Position numbers and translations under genes: made by a program. From the NCBI GenBank assembly GCA_035566895.1, contig DATMQA010000109.1:1-12156 (forward strand): DNA of 12,156 nt, read 5' to 3'. The notes under the pieces were generated by a model that saw only the letters and a program-made list of their open reading frames with translations, was not told where the DNA came from and made no database searches. This document shows positions 1 to 6,903 of this stretch, in pieces. Every line of letters starts with the position of its first letter. The stretch's first letter is position 1. Source of the stretch: DATMQA01 sp035566895. Its GTDB lineage: Bacteria; Verrucomicrobiota; Verrucomicrobiia; Limisphaerales; UBA8199.

Positions 1-210
1 GGAATGGCCGAGGGGATCGTGAGGGGTGCCGGGCGGCAGGAAGGATTGAAACAGCTTGGCCTGCTCCACCTCATGAGTGAGACGGCTCGCGTCGCCCGTC
101 GGGAATTTGACGCCTCCGAGCAGATTCACCTGGAACCCGTAGCTCATGGCCCGCTTTTGCAGGACCGTCAACCGGCCAATCAGCGCCACGTCGCCCAGCC
201 CGTGACGGGG
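1..210 (-). pseudogene. 5'-truncated fragment of a MetA-pathway-type outer-membrane transporter (continues past the left edge)
   Basis: Reading the minus strand from 210 down to 1 gives 70 uninterrupted codons. They contain GLGDVALIGRL, then a beta-strand-like stretch ending in GGVKFPTGDASRL, then LPPGTPHDPLGHS. This pattern (GxGDV, a 'GVKxPTG' strand, then a PPGTxHDPLG loop) is what I recall for the 'MetA-pathway of phenol degradation' porin-like transporters, outer-membrane beta-barrels of uncertain substrate. A TGA at 213-211 lies directly upstream in frame, and beyond it no frame continues the family, so the signal peptide and first strands are missing. The first in-frame ATG (147-145) falls inside the conserved part. 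I therefore call a decayed gene rather than an intact one. The C-terminus lies outside the window, and the family call rests on 70 residues. Confidence 0.5.
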
Positions 211-218
211 TCAGTGGC

Positions 219-278
219 GCAGATTTCCATATTTGAGGCGTTGATTCTTTGGGAATATGCAACAACATGGAAATCTGC
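219..278. repeat. 12-bp inverted repeat with 36-base loop at the transporter break
   Basis: GCAGATTTCCAT at 219-230 is exactly complementary to ATGGAAATCTGC at 267-278. A second, inner pair CATATT/AATATG (228-233 and 254-259) overlaps the first arm and could form an alternative stem. The outer arm starts 6 bases past the stop codon that ends the transporter homology. It may be the trace of a small mobile or palindromic element, or a transcript-end hairpin; there is no T-tract, so a standard intrinsic terminator is unlikely. The rest of 211-368 holds no gene that I can support. Confidence 0.5.
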
Positions 279-368
279 ACCCCTTCCGACTGGCTCTTCC
301 GGCGATTTCAGGCGTGAGAGCCAACCGCGAAGCGTCGATAGCGAAGAGGATTTAGGTATTGATTTGAA

Positions 369-2285
369 TCAGGGGGAGCGTATGCGGTAGTTGCGGGCGT
401 GATAATTCGTCCACTGAGGATCGCTGAAATACACCAGGCCGTTGGTGAGTGTCAGGGTCTGGAGCGGAGTCCAAACCGGGCTGGCCAGATTTGTGCAGGC
501 TTCCACCACGATGGGGATATTGGTCGCGCCGGTGATGTCGAACCCAAACCGGTTCGTCCGCACCCCGAACCTGGCATCGCTGGTCTGCGCCTGCGGGTTC
601 CACAGCACCGCGGTTACACTGGCAAAGGTTGGCGTCCATCCGGTGGTTCCCGGCAGGTAATAGACCGTCACATTATCGAAGTAGAAGATTGTCACGCCGA
701 CGGTCGGGGCATTTCCCTGGAAAAAGGCGCCTTGCAGGCTGGTGCAGCCAAAAAATGCATCATCTCCAATGTTGGTGACGCTCCCTGGGATTGTGACGTT
801 GGTCAAGTTGGTGCACCCATAGAAAGCAACCTGTCCGATACTCATCACGCCGTTTGGGATAGTTATGTGGACCAGGCTGCCGTCCCCACTGAACGCGGCG
901 AGACCGATATTGGTGACGCTGCCAGCAATGGTCACACCGGTCAGATTGAGACATTCTGCGAACGTGCTCTGCCCGATGCTCGTGATGCCGCTGGGAACCG
1001 CGTAATTTCCAGCTTTGCCCTCGGGAAATTGGACGAATGTGGTTCGGTTCTTGTCAAACAAGACCGCGTCCAAACTGCTATAAGCAGGATTGCCGGCATC
1101 GACCGTGATGTTGGTCAGATTGAGACATAAACCGAATGCTACGCTTCCGATATTAGTGACGCTGTAAGGGATGGCGATGCTGGTCAGGCTGCCACAGCGA
1201 TAGAACGCAGAAGCCCCGATATTGAGGACACTATTCGGAATCGTGAATCCAGCTAAACCGGCGCAGTTCTGAAAGGCGGATGGCCCGATGGTGATGAGGC
1301 CCTGGGGAACGATGATACTCGTCAGACTGGCACAGCTATCGAATGCAAGAATTCCGACGTTGGTGACGCCATTGGGAACCACGTAGCTGGCTCCCGGTTT
1401 GGCTGGAGGGTATTGGATGAGCATGGTCTGGCCCTTGTCGAACAGCACGCCGCTCGCGCTGTTATAGGCAGGATTACTGGCATTCACCGTGATGGCCACC
1501 AGATTGGTGCAACCGTCGAAAGCCTCGTTTCCGAGGATCACCAGGCCGCTGCCAATCACGGCATTGGCCAGGCTGGTGCAGCCAATGAACGCATTGGTGT
1601 CGATGAAGGCGACGCTGTCGGGAATCGTGATGCTGAGCAGCCTGGTGCAGTTATCGAAGGCTTCGCTTCCAATGCTGGTGACGCTGTTCCCGATGACGGC
1701 ATTGGTGAGGCTTTTGCATAGAAGGAACGCATTATATGCAATGTTGGTGACGCTGTTGGGAATAGTAATGCTGGTCAGCGCGCTGCAAACCGCGAACGCA
1801 GCACCGCCGATGCTGACGAGATTACTGGGAAGGGTGATGTTGGTCAGGCTGGTGCAGTTGCCAAATGCAGAATCTCCGATGTTGATGATGCCGTTGCCGA
1901 GGACGGCATTGGTCAGGCCGGTGCAGTAATAGAAGGCGTGGCTCTGAATGTTGGTGACGCTGTCTGGAATCGTGACGCCGGTCACGCTGGATTTTAAATA
2001 AAACGCGTTGGTGCCGATGACAGTGACCGTCCAGCCATTGGTCGTGCCGGGAATTGCCACCGCGCCGCCCGAACCCGTGTAGGCCGTGATGGTGATCGCG
2101 CCGTTATTCGTCATGAAATTAAACTGGGCTTGCGCCACGGCGGGCAGTGTTAGCAGCAGTGGCAGAAGCCACGAGGCGGACATGCGCCGGAAGCGTTGTT
2201 GGATAGAGCTCAACTGGCATTGCGCCAGTTCTTGTAAAGCAACATTGGCGGGTTCGAAACGCCTCGGTTCCTTGGTTGTCTTCAT
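369..2285 (-). CDS. secreted BspA-like leucine-rich repeat protein (LRR_5 family)
   Basis: 638 residues. A long basic N-region (1-35) precedes a hydrophobic stretch (about 36-50) and a cleavage site AVAQA-Q near residue 53, so export is expected. Met35 (codon at 2183) is an alternative start; the N-terminal extension resembles ones I recall on related verrucomicrobial LRR proteins, so I keep 2285. Residues about 88-520 hold about 16 units of 23 residues with the pattern IGxxAFxxCxxLTxITIPxSVTN, the BspA/TpLRR type. Units 8 and 12 are longer, each carrying an NPAY(N/S)S...VLFDK...(I/F)VQFP-like insert (near 268-308 and 396-437). After the array come YYLPGTTGW (about 542-550) and a C-terminal beta-rich tail (about 560-638) ending NYRIRSP. 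Such proteins bind surfaces or proteins; a specific ligand cannot be inferred. It is transcribed divergently from the tyrosinase gene. No Shine-Dalgarno is visible. Confidence 0.9.
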   Translation of the reverse strand: MKTTKEPRRFEPANVALQELAQCQLSSIQQRFRRMSASWLLPLLLTLPAVAQAQFNFMTNNGAITITAYTGSGGAVAIPGTTNGWTVTVIGTNAFYLKSSVTGVTIPDSVTNIQSHAFYYCTGLTNAVLGNGIINIGDSAFGNCTSLTNITLPSNLVSIGGAAFAVCSALTSITIPNSVTNIAYNAFLLCKSLTNAVIGNSVTSIGSEAFDNCTRLLSITIPDSVAFIDTNAFIGCTSLANAVIGSGLVILGNEAFDGCTNLVAITVNASNPAYNSASGVLFDKGQTMLIQYPPAKPGASYVVPNGVTNVGILAFDSCASLTSIIVPQGLITIGPSAFQNCAGLAGFTIPNSVLNIGASAFYRCGSLTSIAIPYSVTNIGSVAFGLCLNLTNITVDAGNPAYSSLDAVLFDKNRTTFVQFPEGKAGNYAVPSGITSIGQSTFAECLNLTGVTIAGSVTNIGLAAFSGDGSLVHITIPNGVMSIGQVAFYGCTNLTNVTIPGSVTNIGDDAFFGCTSLQGAFFQGNAPTVGVTIFYFDNVTVYYLPGTTGWTPTFASVTAVLWNPQAQTSDARFGVRTNRFGFDITGATNIPIVVEACTNLASPVWTPLQTLTLTNGLVYFSDPQWTNYHARNYRIRSP

Positions 2286-2511
2286 TCAGGTTGGGCCTAA
2301 TAACAACATCAAGTTTGCGTAACCGAGTCAAGCGCAAAGTCACGACCCATTGAACGCCTGGTTGCATCTTTTTGTGTCGGGGCATCTTTTTGTTGCATTC
2401 CGAGTTGGGGTGAGGAATGATAATAGTAAGGTTCCCTGTTTCTAATTGACCAACTCAACGGTCACGCTCTGAACGTCGTACCGCAGAAATGAGTTGAAAG
2501 AATGGCCATTT
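2286..2511. promoter_or_regulatory. divergent intergenic region with presumed promoters for LRR and tyrosinase genes
   Basis: About 226 bases separate the divergently oriented LRR and tyrosinase starts, so both promoters should lie here. It is more AT-rich than the flanking genes. One weak plus-strand candidate is TTGCAT (2393-2398) with AATGAT (2416-2421) at 17-base spacing; GATAAT (2419-2424) is a better -10 but at 20-base spacing. A 12-base direct repeat lies just upstream and overlaps the -35 candidate. Assignment of either promoter is inference from spacing and resemblance only. Confidence 0.35.
2364..2393. repeat. 12-base direct repeat GCATCTTTTTGT x2 in the divergent promoter region
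   Basis: GCATCTTTTTGT occurs at 2364-2375 and again at 2382-2393, start to start 18 bases apart. The block is also bracketed by GTTGCAT at 2361-2367 and 2392-2398. Direct repeats at near two-helical-turn spacing upstream of a gene can be an activator site, but could equally be a slippage duplication. Confidence 0.45.
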
Positions 2512-5500
2512 ATGAAGACACCGCTCCGATCCTGCCGTTCACCGCTCAGGGCCAACCGCCCGGGTTGGTCCCAGCCGCTCGCCTTCACTTTGCTGGGGTG
2601 TTTGCTGCTCGTGCCCGGCATCTGCTTTGCTGCCGCATCTCCGGGGGACCTTTACATCAAGGACACACCTGGCGATACCGGCATCGAGCCCGATCCCGAT
2701 CCCGGCATCATGTACGACAGCCCGGATATTTGGGTGCGGCAGAATGCGATTCCCGGCCACACGCCCTACGCGTTCAGTGTCGATCCGGCGTGGCTGACTG
2801 CCATCAGCCCGCTCAACCAGAACCCTTTGTATCGCGACCCGAAATACAGCCGCCCCAATTACGTGTATGTGCGCGTGCGCAACCGAGGTGACGTCCCTTC
2901 CTCCGGCACCGAGCGTTTGCGCGTCTATTGGGCCAAGGCGTCCACCGGCTTGAGTTGGCCCAGCCAATGGGTGGACTACCTCGACACGATTTGCGGCCCC
3001 ACCAGGCTCTACGGCATCGAAATCACCAAACCGCGCCGCAATGTGACCGACCCCAGCGTCCCCCAAGCCGATGTGGACGAATACAAGAATGCCATCCTCG
3101 CCATCGGCGCCGCGCCGGTGGCGGCCAGTTACAAGTTCCCGGACAAGTCCTTCTTCGCGAAGCAACAGGAGGTGCACAACTACATCGCGCTCTTTCCGGA
3201 CGCCGGCGGTTTCAATCCGCACGGCTCGGACGCTTTCCTGCCGTGGCATCGCGAGTTCGTGAATCGTTACGAAATCCTGCTGCGCCAGGCCTACCCCAAA
3301 CTCACGCTTTTTTATTGGGACTGGACGACCGATCCGAGCGCATATGCGCGCATCACCGGGTTGATGGGCAATTTCCATAATTCTCCGACCTACGCGATCG
3401 GCGCGCCCTTCCAGGTGGCGGGCATCTCCCCTCCCGTTTCGGGCGGCACGTTGACGCGGGATACTGTGAGTGTCTGGCCGGCCATGACTCCCGATGCCAC
3501 CATCGTCGGGAAGGGCACCTTCACTTCCCACCGCCAGTGGAATGAAGGCGAGGGCGGTGGCTCGAACAGCGCTCATGATCAAGCCCACCCCGCAGTTGGC
3601 GGGACTGGCAACTTGCACGACCCGTCCATCGCGGCCGAAGACCCGTTCTTCTTCCTGCTGCACGGGAATGTTGACCGGCTCTGGGCCATGTGGCAGCGGG
3701 TCGCGGGCGACACCAGCCGCTACGATCCGGCCAGCGCTTACGCCGGCGCAGGTGTCAACATGACTCTGGCCATGGCCCCCTGGAATGGCTTCAACGACAA
3801 TGGCAGCGGTTGCTGCGGCGCCACCCCCAATGTCGTTCGGCCCTGGACGACGTTAGACGGTTACATCACCACCAAACCGGCCAATGACGCCTCGGTGGTC
3901 TTCCCGCCCATCTATGACACCGCCCCCCTCACCATTCCCGTGCTGGCGGCGGGCCAGTCGGTGGTCATCGAGATCCCCTGGTATCCCCCTAACCCGGCCG
4001 ACTTCTCCTGCTTCGGCGGCGATGAAGGCCACGTCTGTCTGCTCGCGCGCATTGAGACCAGCACCACCGCTCCCTTCGGCATGACGTTCCCCGAAGGAGC
4101 CGACCTCAATACCAACGTGAAGAACAACAACCATATCGCCTGGAAAAACGTCAGCGTGGAAACCACCTTCCCCGGTCCGATGTGGCTGTCACCCATCTGG
4201 CTGCGCGACCTTGCGGCCGGGAATAACACCCCCCTCCAGTTGAACGCGACGCTCACGCAGGGCACCAACCTTTTCAATTATGGCAAAGTGTTTATTGATT
4301 TAGGGCCCATCTTGTATCAACGCTGGGTAATCAACGGCAGTGTCGCCCAGGGCTTCATCCCTGTCAGTGGCACGACGCTGCTGCAGCTCATCGCCGCCAA
4401 CGGCTTCGTGGGCAACCTCACCATGTCCTCCAACGAGGCGCAGCAGGTCACGGCGGAATTGCAATTGTTCAACGGTTATCCCAATCCCCAGGGCCAGGTC
4501 TTTGATCTCGACCTCGAGCAATACGGCGGCAGCGCGGTCGGAACCGGCAACCAGTTCGTCGGCGGCCAGCAAGTGGAGTTCGACTTCAACCAACTCAGCC
4601 CGGTCCCGGTTCACGCTCAGTGGCATTACCTGGCCACCGGCCAATTCCCCGGCGCGGCCTGGAACCAGCCGGGATACGACGACTCCCAATGGCCGGTGGG
4701 CATGGCCAAGCTCGGCTACGGCAATGCCAATGAAGCTACCGTCATTGACGGCGGCCCTGCAGCCTCGCGCAACATCACGACCTGGTTCCGCTACGATTTC
4801 ACGCTCACGGACCCGGGTCTGTATCGCAACCTCTGGCTCCAGCTCCTGGCCGACGACGGCGCGGTGGCTTACCTCAACGGCGTCGAAATTCAGCGCCTGC
4901 GGATGCCCAACGGCCCAATTGCCCCCAATACGCTCGCCACCACGGACGTCAGCGGCCTGGCCGCCGAACTTTACTACCCGGTGGACGTCTCGCAGTTCCT
5001 GAGCCTGCTCGCGATTAGTAACGTCCTTGCGGTTGAAGTCCATCAGGCCCCTTCAGCCGGCACCGAACTCGGGTTTGACGCGCAGCTTAGTGGCAATGTC
5101 GGCACCCCCACATTTCCGCCACGGGTGGCTTTCCTTTCGCCGCCGGACGGCAGCCTTTTCCTGCTCGGCCAGCCGATTGGCCTCACGGCCAACGCTCTAA
5201 GTCCGCTCGGCGCGGGCGTTTCGGTGAGCTTCTACGACGGCGGCCAGTTCCTCGGCACCGTCGGCCAGCCGCCTTATTCGCTCACCTTAACCAATCCGCC
5301 GCTCGGCGTCCATCAGCTCACCGCCACCGCTACTGATTCCGCCGGGCTCACCGGTTCCGCCTACCTGGAAGCGCAAGTGCGGAGCAATCTCCCGCCAAGC
5401 GTCCTCGTTACCAGCCCGACCTGGAACTCGGTGTTCCTGCCCACGGATGTGATACCCTTTACCGTCTCGGCCTCAGAACAAGGCGGCACGGTCACGCAGG

Positions 5501-5877
5501 TTGATTTTTACGTGCAACCCCACGGCACGTCATTCACCCCGCCTCAGTTGGCCAAGTCTCTGACCGCGCCGCCCTATTCCATCCAGTTGGGCAATCTTAC
5601 CTCCGGCGGCTACTTTCTCAGCGCCGTCGCCACCGACAATCTGGGCGCGCAATCTGACTCGGCACCCGTCCTGATCGAAGTGGCGACTGTACCTCCGCCG
5701 ATCCTGACCATCTCCAACGCGCCTCCGTACATAATCCTCAACTGGACGCCCAATACCGCCATCCTGCAGCAATCCGCCGGCGTCACCGGTTCGTGGCAGA
5801 CCGTAAGCAACGCGACCACACCGTACAAAGTGTTGCCGACCGGTTCCGGTATGTTCTTCCGCGCGCACTTGCCATGA
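2512..5877 (+). CDS. secreted multidomain tyrosinase (type 3 copper oxidase) with Ig-like and jelly-roll-like modules
   Basis: 1121 residues from ATG 2512; an in-frame TTG at 2494 would add six. The signal peptide is basic residues then a hydrophobic core (23-42). Residues about 46-160 hold a YVRVRNRG...SSGTERLRVYWAK module, CARDB-like. The tyrosinase domain spans about 190-395. The CuA ligands are H222 (VHNY), H237 (PHGSDAF) and H246 (LPWHREF); the CuB ligands are H355 and H359 (AHDQAH) and H384 (FFFLLHGNVDRLW), so all six are present. Then come a region with CLLARIE and NNHIAWKN (about 455-550), a galactose-binding-like beta module (about 695-862, ADDGAVAYLNG), two Ig-like domains of Big_7 type (about 866-957 and 961-1056) and a short tail ending FFRAHLP. 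The family oxidises mono- or diphenols to quinones; the substrate here is unknown. At over 1100 residues it is far larger than typical bacterial tyrosinases (roughly 300-600). No caddie-like gene is adjacent. The next gene overlaps its stop. Confidence 0.93.
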   Translation: MKTPLRSCRSPLRANRPGWSQPLAFTLLGCLLLVPGICFAAASPGDLYIKDTPGDTGIEPDPDPGIMYDSPDIWVRQNAIPGHTPYAFSVDPAWLTAISPLNQNPLYRDPKYSRPNYVYVRVRNRGDVPSSGTERLRVYWAKASTGLSWPSQWVDYLDTICGPTRLYGIEITKPRRNVTDPSVPQADVDEYKNAILAIGAAPVAASYKFPDKSFFAKQQEVHNYIALFPDAGGFNPHGSDAFLPWHREFVNRYEILLRQAYPKLTLFYWDWTTDPSAYARITGLMGNFHNSPTYAIGAPFQVAGISPPVSGGTLTRDTVSVWPAMTPDATIVGKGTFTSHRQWNEGEGGGSNSAHDQAHPAVGGTGNLHDPSIAAEDPFFFLLHGNVDRLWAMWQRVAGDTSRYDPASAYAGAGVNMTLAMAPWNGFNDNGSGCCGATPNVVRPWTTLDGYITTKPANDASVVFPPIYDTAPLTIPVLAAGQSVVIEIPWYPPNPADFSCFGGDEGHVCLLARIETSTTAPFGMTFPEGADLNTNVKNNNHIAWKNVSVETTFPGPMWLSPIWLRDLAAGNNTPLQLNATLTQGTNLFNYGKVFIDLGPILYQRWVINGSVAQGFIPVSGTTLLQLIAANGFVGNLTMSSNEAQQVTAELQLFNGYPNPQGQVFDLDLEQYGGSAVGTGNQFVGGQQVEFDFNQLSPVPVHAQWHYLATGQFPGAAWNQPGYDDSQWPVGMAKLGYGNANEATVIDGGPAASRNITTWFRYDFTLTDPGLYRNLWLQLLADDGAVAYLNGVEIQRLRMPNGPIAPNTLATTDVSGLAAELYYPVDVSQFLSLLAISNVLAVEVHQAPSAGTELGFDAQLSGNVGTPTFPPRVAFLSPPDGSLFLLGQPIGLTANALSPLGAGVSVSFYDGGQFLGTVGQPPYSLTLTNPPLGVHQLTATATDSAGLTGSAYLEAQVRSNLPPSVLVTSPTWNSVFLPTDVIPFTVSASEQGGTVTQVDFYVQPHGTSFTPPQLAKSLTAPPYSIQLGNLTSGGYFLSAVATDNLGAQSDSAPVLIEVATVPPPILTISNAPPYIILNWTPNTAILQQSAGVTGSWQTVSNATTPYKVLPTGSGMFFRAHLP

Positions 5878-6206
5878 TTAAGAATGGGATGTTCTGGCCC
5901 TGCCTGCGGGGCGCCTTGGCCGGCGGCTTGGTTGCCTTGGCCCTGGCGGGTTGGTCTGCAAAAGCCGCCGCACCTTCCATTTACCTCATTGAACTTTATC
6001 GAACCAACCAGGTGCTGATCCACTTCTACACTGACCCCAATCTCACTTACGAGTTGCAGTACTCGAATACCAGGACGGCCAATGGCACACCCGGCGGCTG
6101 GACCACTCTCTATGTAGCGCCCAACCTGCCCTTCCCCAACCATTACATCATCGTCGATACCCGGACCGACCCGTTCCGGTTCTATCGCCTTAAGGTCAGC
6201 CCATAG
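5874..6206 (+). CDS. small secreted protein, translationally coupled to the tyrosinase
   Basis: 110 residues. I chose the ATG at 5874, which overlaps the tyrosinase TGA as ATGA, over an upstream start (5793) because the resulting N-terminus (MIKNGMFWPCLRG, then a hydrophobic run about 14-26 and AKAAAPS) is a clean signal peptide, with cleavage near residue 33. The mature part, about 77 residues, is predicted to be mostly beta: YELQYS, then GGWTTLYV, then PFRFYRLKVSP at the end. This layout resembles the C-terminal tails of the tyrosinase and of the LRR protein in this window, so it looks like that tail domain on its own. I recognise no named family. Possible roles are a partner or chaperone of the tyrosinase, or a detached domain; nothing in the sequence shows copper ligands. 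The 4-base overlap implies coupled expression. Confidence 0.75.
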   Translation: MIKNGMFWPCLRGALAGGLVALALAGWSAKAAAPSIYLIELYRTNQVLIHFYTDPNLTYELQYSNTRTANGTPGGWTTLYVAPNLPFPNHYIIVDTRTDPFRFYRLKVSP

Positions 6207-6523
6207 CCGCTGGATCTTTTCCGCCGGCGCCCAAAGCACTTACTGGCTCTGCAAACTCCTGTTGCAAAACGAAATCTTCTCATAAGTACTTAAGCCAGCG
6301 TGACCCATCCGGCAGAATCAACTTTGAATCCGCCCCACAAGAGGTTATAGTCAGCAAAACCCCTTCTTATGAGGCAGAAAGCCTGAGGGTTGGTTCCAAA
6401 ACCATCGCCCCAATTTGATTTATGAGAGACTGAAGCGCCGCTCTTACGGCCCTCCGTTGTCTCGCAGGAGGGAGCGTTTGGACTGCGGAGTTTTCCCCGC
6501 AAGAGGTTGATTTAGAATTTGTT
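6207..6523. other. non-coding stretch, no gene seen
   Basis: No open frame here has convincing protein character. An imperfect direct repeat, CCCC(A/G)CAAGAGGTT, lies at 6333-6346 and 6495-6508. Minor inverted pairs (TGCAA/TTGCA at 6250-6266; CTGGCT/AGCCAG at 6243-6298; palindrome AAGTACTT at 6284-6291) could fold downstream of the small secreted gene, but none has the stem plus T-tract of an intrinsic terminator. Confidence 0.5.
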
Positions 6524-6607
6524 GGGCGCTTGGCGCAGTGGTAACGCGTCTCGTTTACACCAAGATTGGGCTTGGTGGACTCATATTTCCCTCAGCGGGA
6601 CCCACCC
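6524..6607 (+). pseudogene. decayed tRNA-Val (UAC) remnant
   Basis: The first 37 bases look like a bacterial tRNA-Val: acceptor strand GGGCGCT (6524-6530), TG, D-arm GCGC...GCGT with loop containing GTGGTAA, and anticodon loop TTTACAC (6554-6560) with anticodon TAC at 6556-6558. The 3' half has decayed. The anticodon stem TCTCG/CAAGA has one C-A mismatch, the T-loop lacks the TTCRA motif and its stem does not pair, and the acceptor 3' strand reads AGCG-GGA-CCCACC, that is AGCGCCCACC with three extra bases. I infer a tRNA gene damaged by insertion or imprecise excision, not a functional tRNA. Confidence 0.5.
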
Positions 6608-6903
6608 GGACAAACCCTCGTAAAATCAGGGTCTCCCAGAATTTGCGGGTGGACCCACAGGGACTCAATTATCCGCCAATTTTTTTCACGGGTTAGGAGG
6701 AGGTTAGGAGGAAACGGGAGTCAAACCGTGGCAGACTCTGTTGAGGCAGAGGGTCCTTTTCATCAATCATTGAACACCGATCGCGCGATAAAAACGCATG
6801 GCGTAGCCGGTGTCTGTCCGACCCTAGCCTCGAAGGCAAACCGTCGCGTGTGCAGCGGTGCAATATTGTTCCATATCGCGGCTGATTGATTTATCATCTG
6901 AGC
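6608..6903. other. non-coding stretch upstream of the sigma factor gene
   Basis: No gene with convincing protein character is seen. The stretch contains an outer stem CCACCCG/CGGGTGG (6602-6608 with 6646-6652, its left arm in the tRNA remnant) that encloses ACCCT/AGGGT (6614-6618 with 6628-6632), a tandem 11-bp repeat (6691-6712), a weak hairpin CTCTG/CAGAG (6736-6751) followed by TTTT, and a palindrome ATCGCGCGAT (6780-6789). The sigma factor promoter should lie near the right end; TATCAT at 6892-6897 is a possible -10. Confidence 0.45.
6691..6712. repeat. perfect tandem duplication of an 11-bp purine-rich unit
   Basis: GGTTAGGAGGA occurs twice head to tail (6691-6701 and 6702-6712) with no mismatch. 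The block carries two AGGAGG-like sequences, but no suitably placed start codon opens a credible frame after either. Confidence 0.7.

Noticed and set aside
399..1930. Long plus-strand open frames (e.g. 399-1130, 1413-1721, 1489-1929) opposite the LRR gene
   Set aside because: They mirror the 69-base periodicity of the LRR array on the other strand and show no family pattern; the minus-strand protein explains the region.
2512..2640. Tat signal peptide or lipoprotein lipobox on the tyrosinase
   Set aside because: No twin arginine precedes the hydrophobic core, and the cysteines in the core are not in a [LVI]-[ASTVI]-[GAS]-C setting near its end; a Sec signal fits better.
2539..3663. 374-codon minus-strand open frame inside the tyrosinase gene
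   Set aside because: Low-complexity composition rich in G, R, V and A is typical of an antisense shadow in GC-rich DNA, and the plus strand encodes an intact copper enzyme here.
6290..6502. Minus-strand frame of 70 codons
   Set aside because: No signal peptide, domain or plausible start context; its ends are close to a pair of direct repeats. Left as non-coding, though a small unknown protein cannot be excluded.
6649..6668. Possible 3' end of a minus-strand tRNA (GAGTCCCTGTGGGTCCACC on the minus strand)
   Set aside because: It resembles a T-loop/acceptor end but has no matching T-stem, anticodon arm or 5' acceptor strand; probably coincidence.
6566..6889. Plus-strand frame of 107 codons before the sigma factor
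   Set aside because: It begins within the tRNA relic at a non-ATG codon, runs through several repeats and lacks any protein-like pattern.
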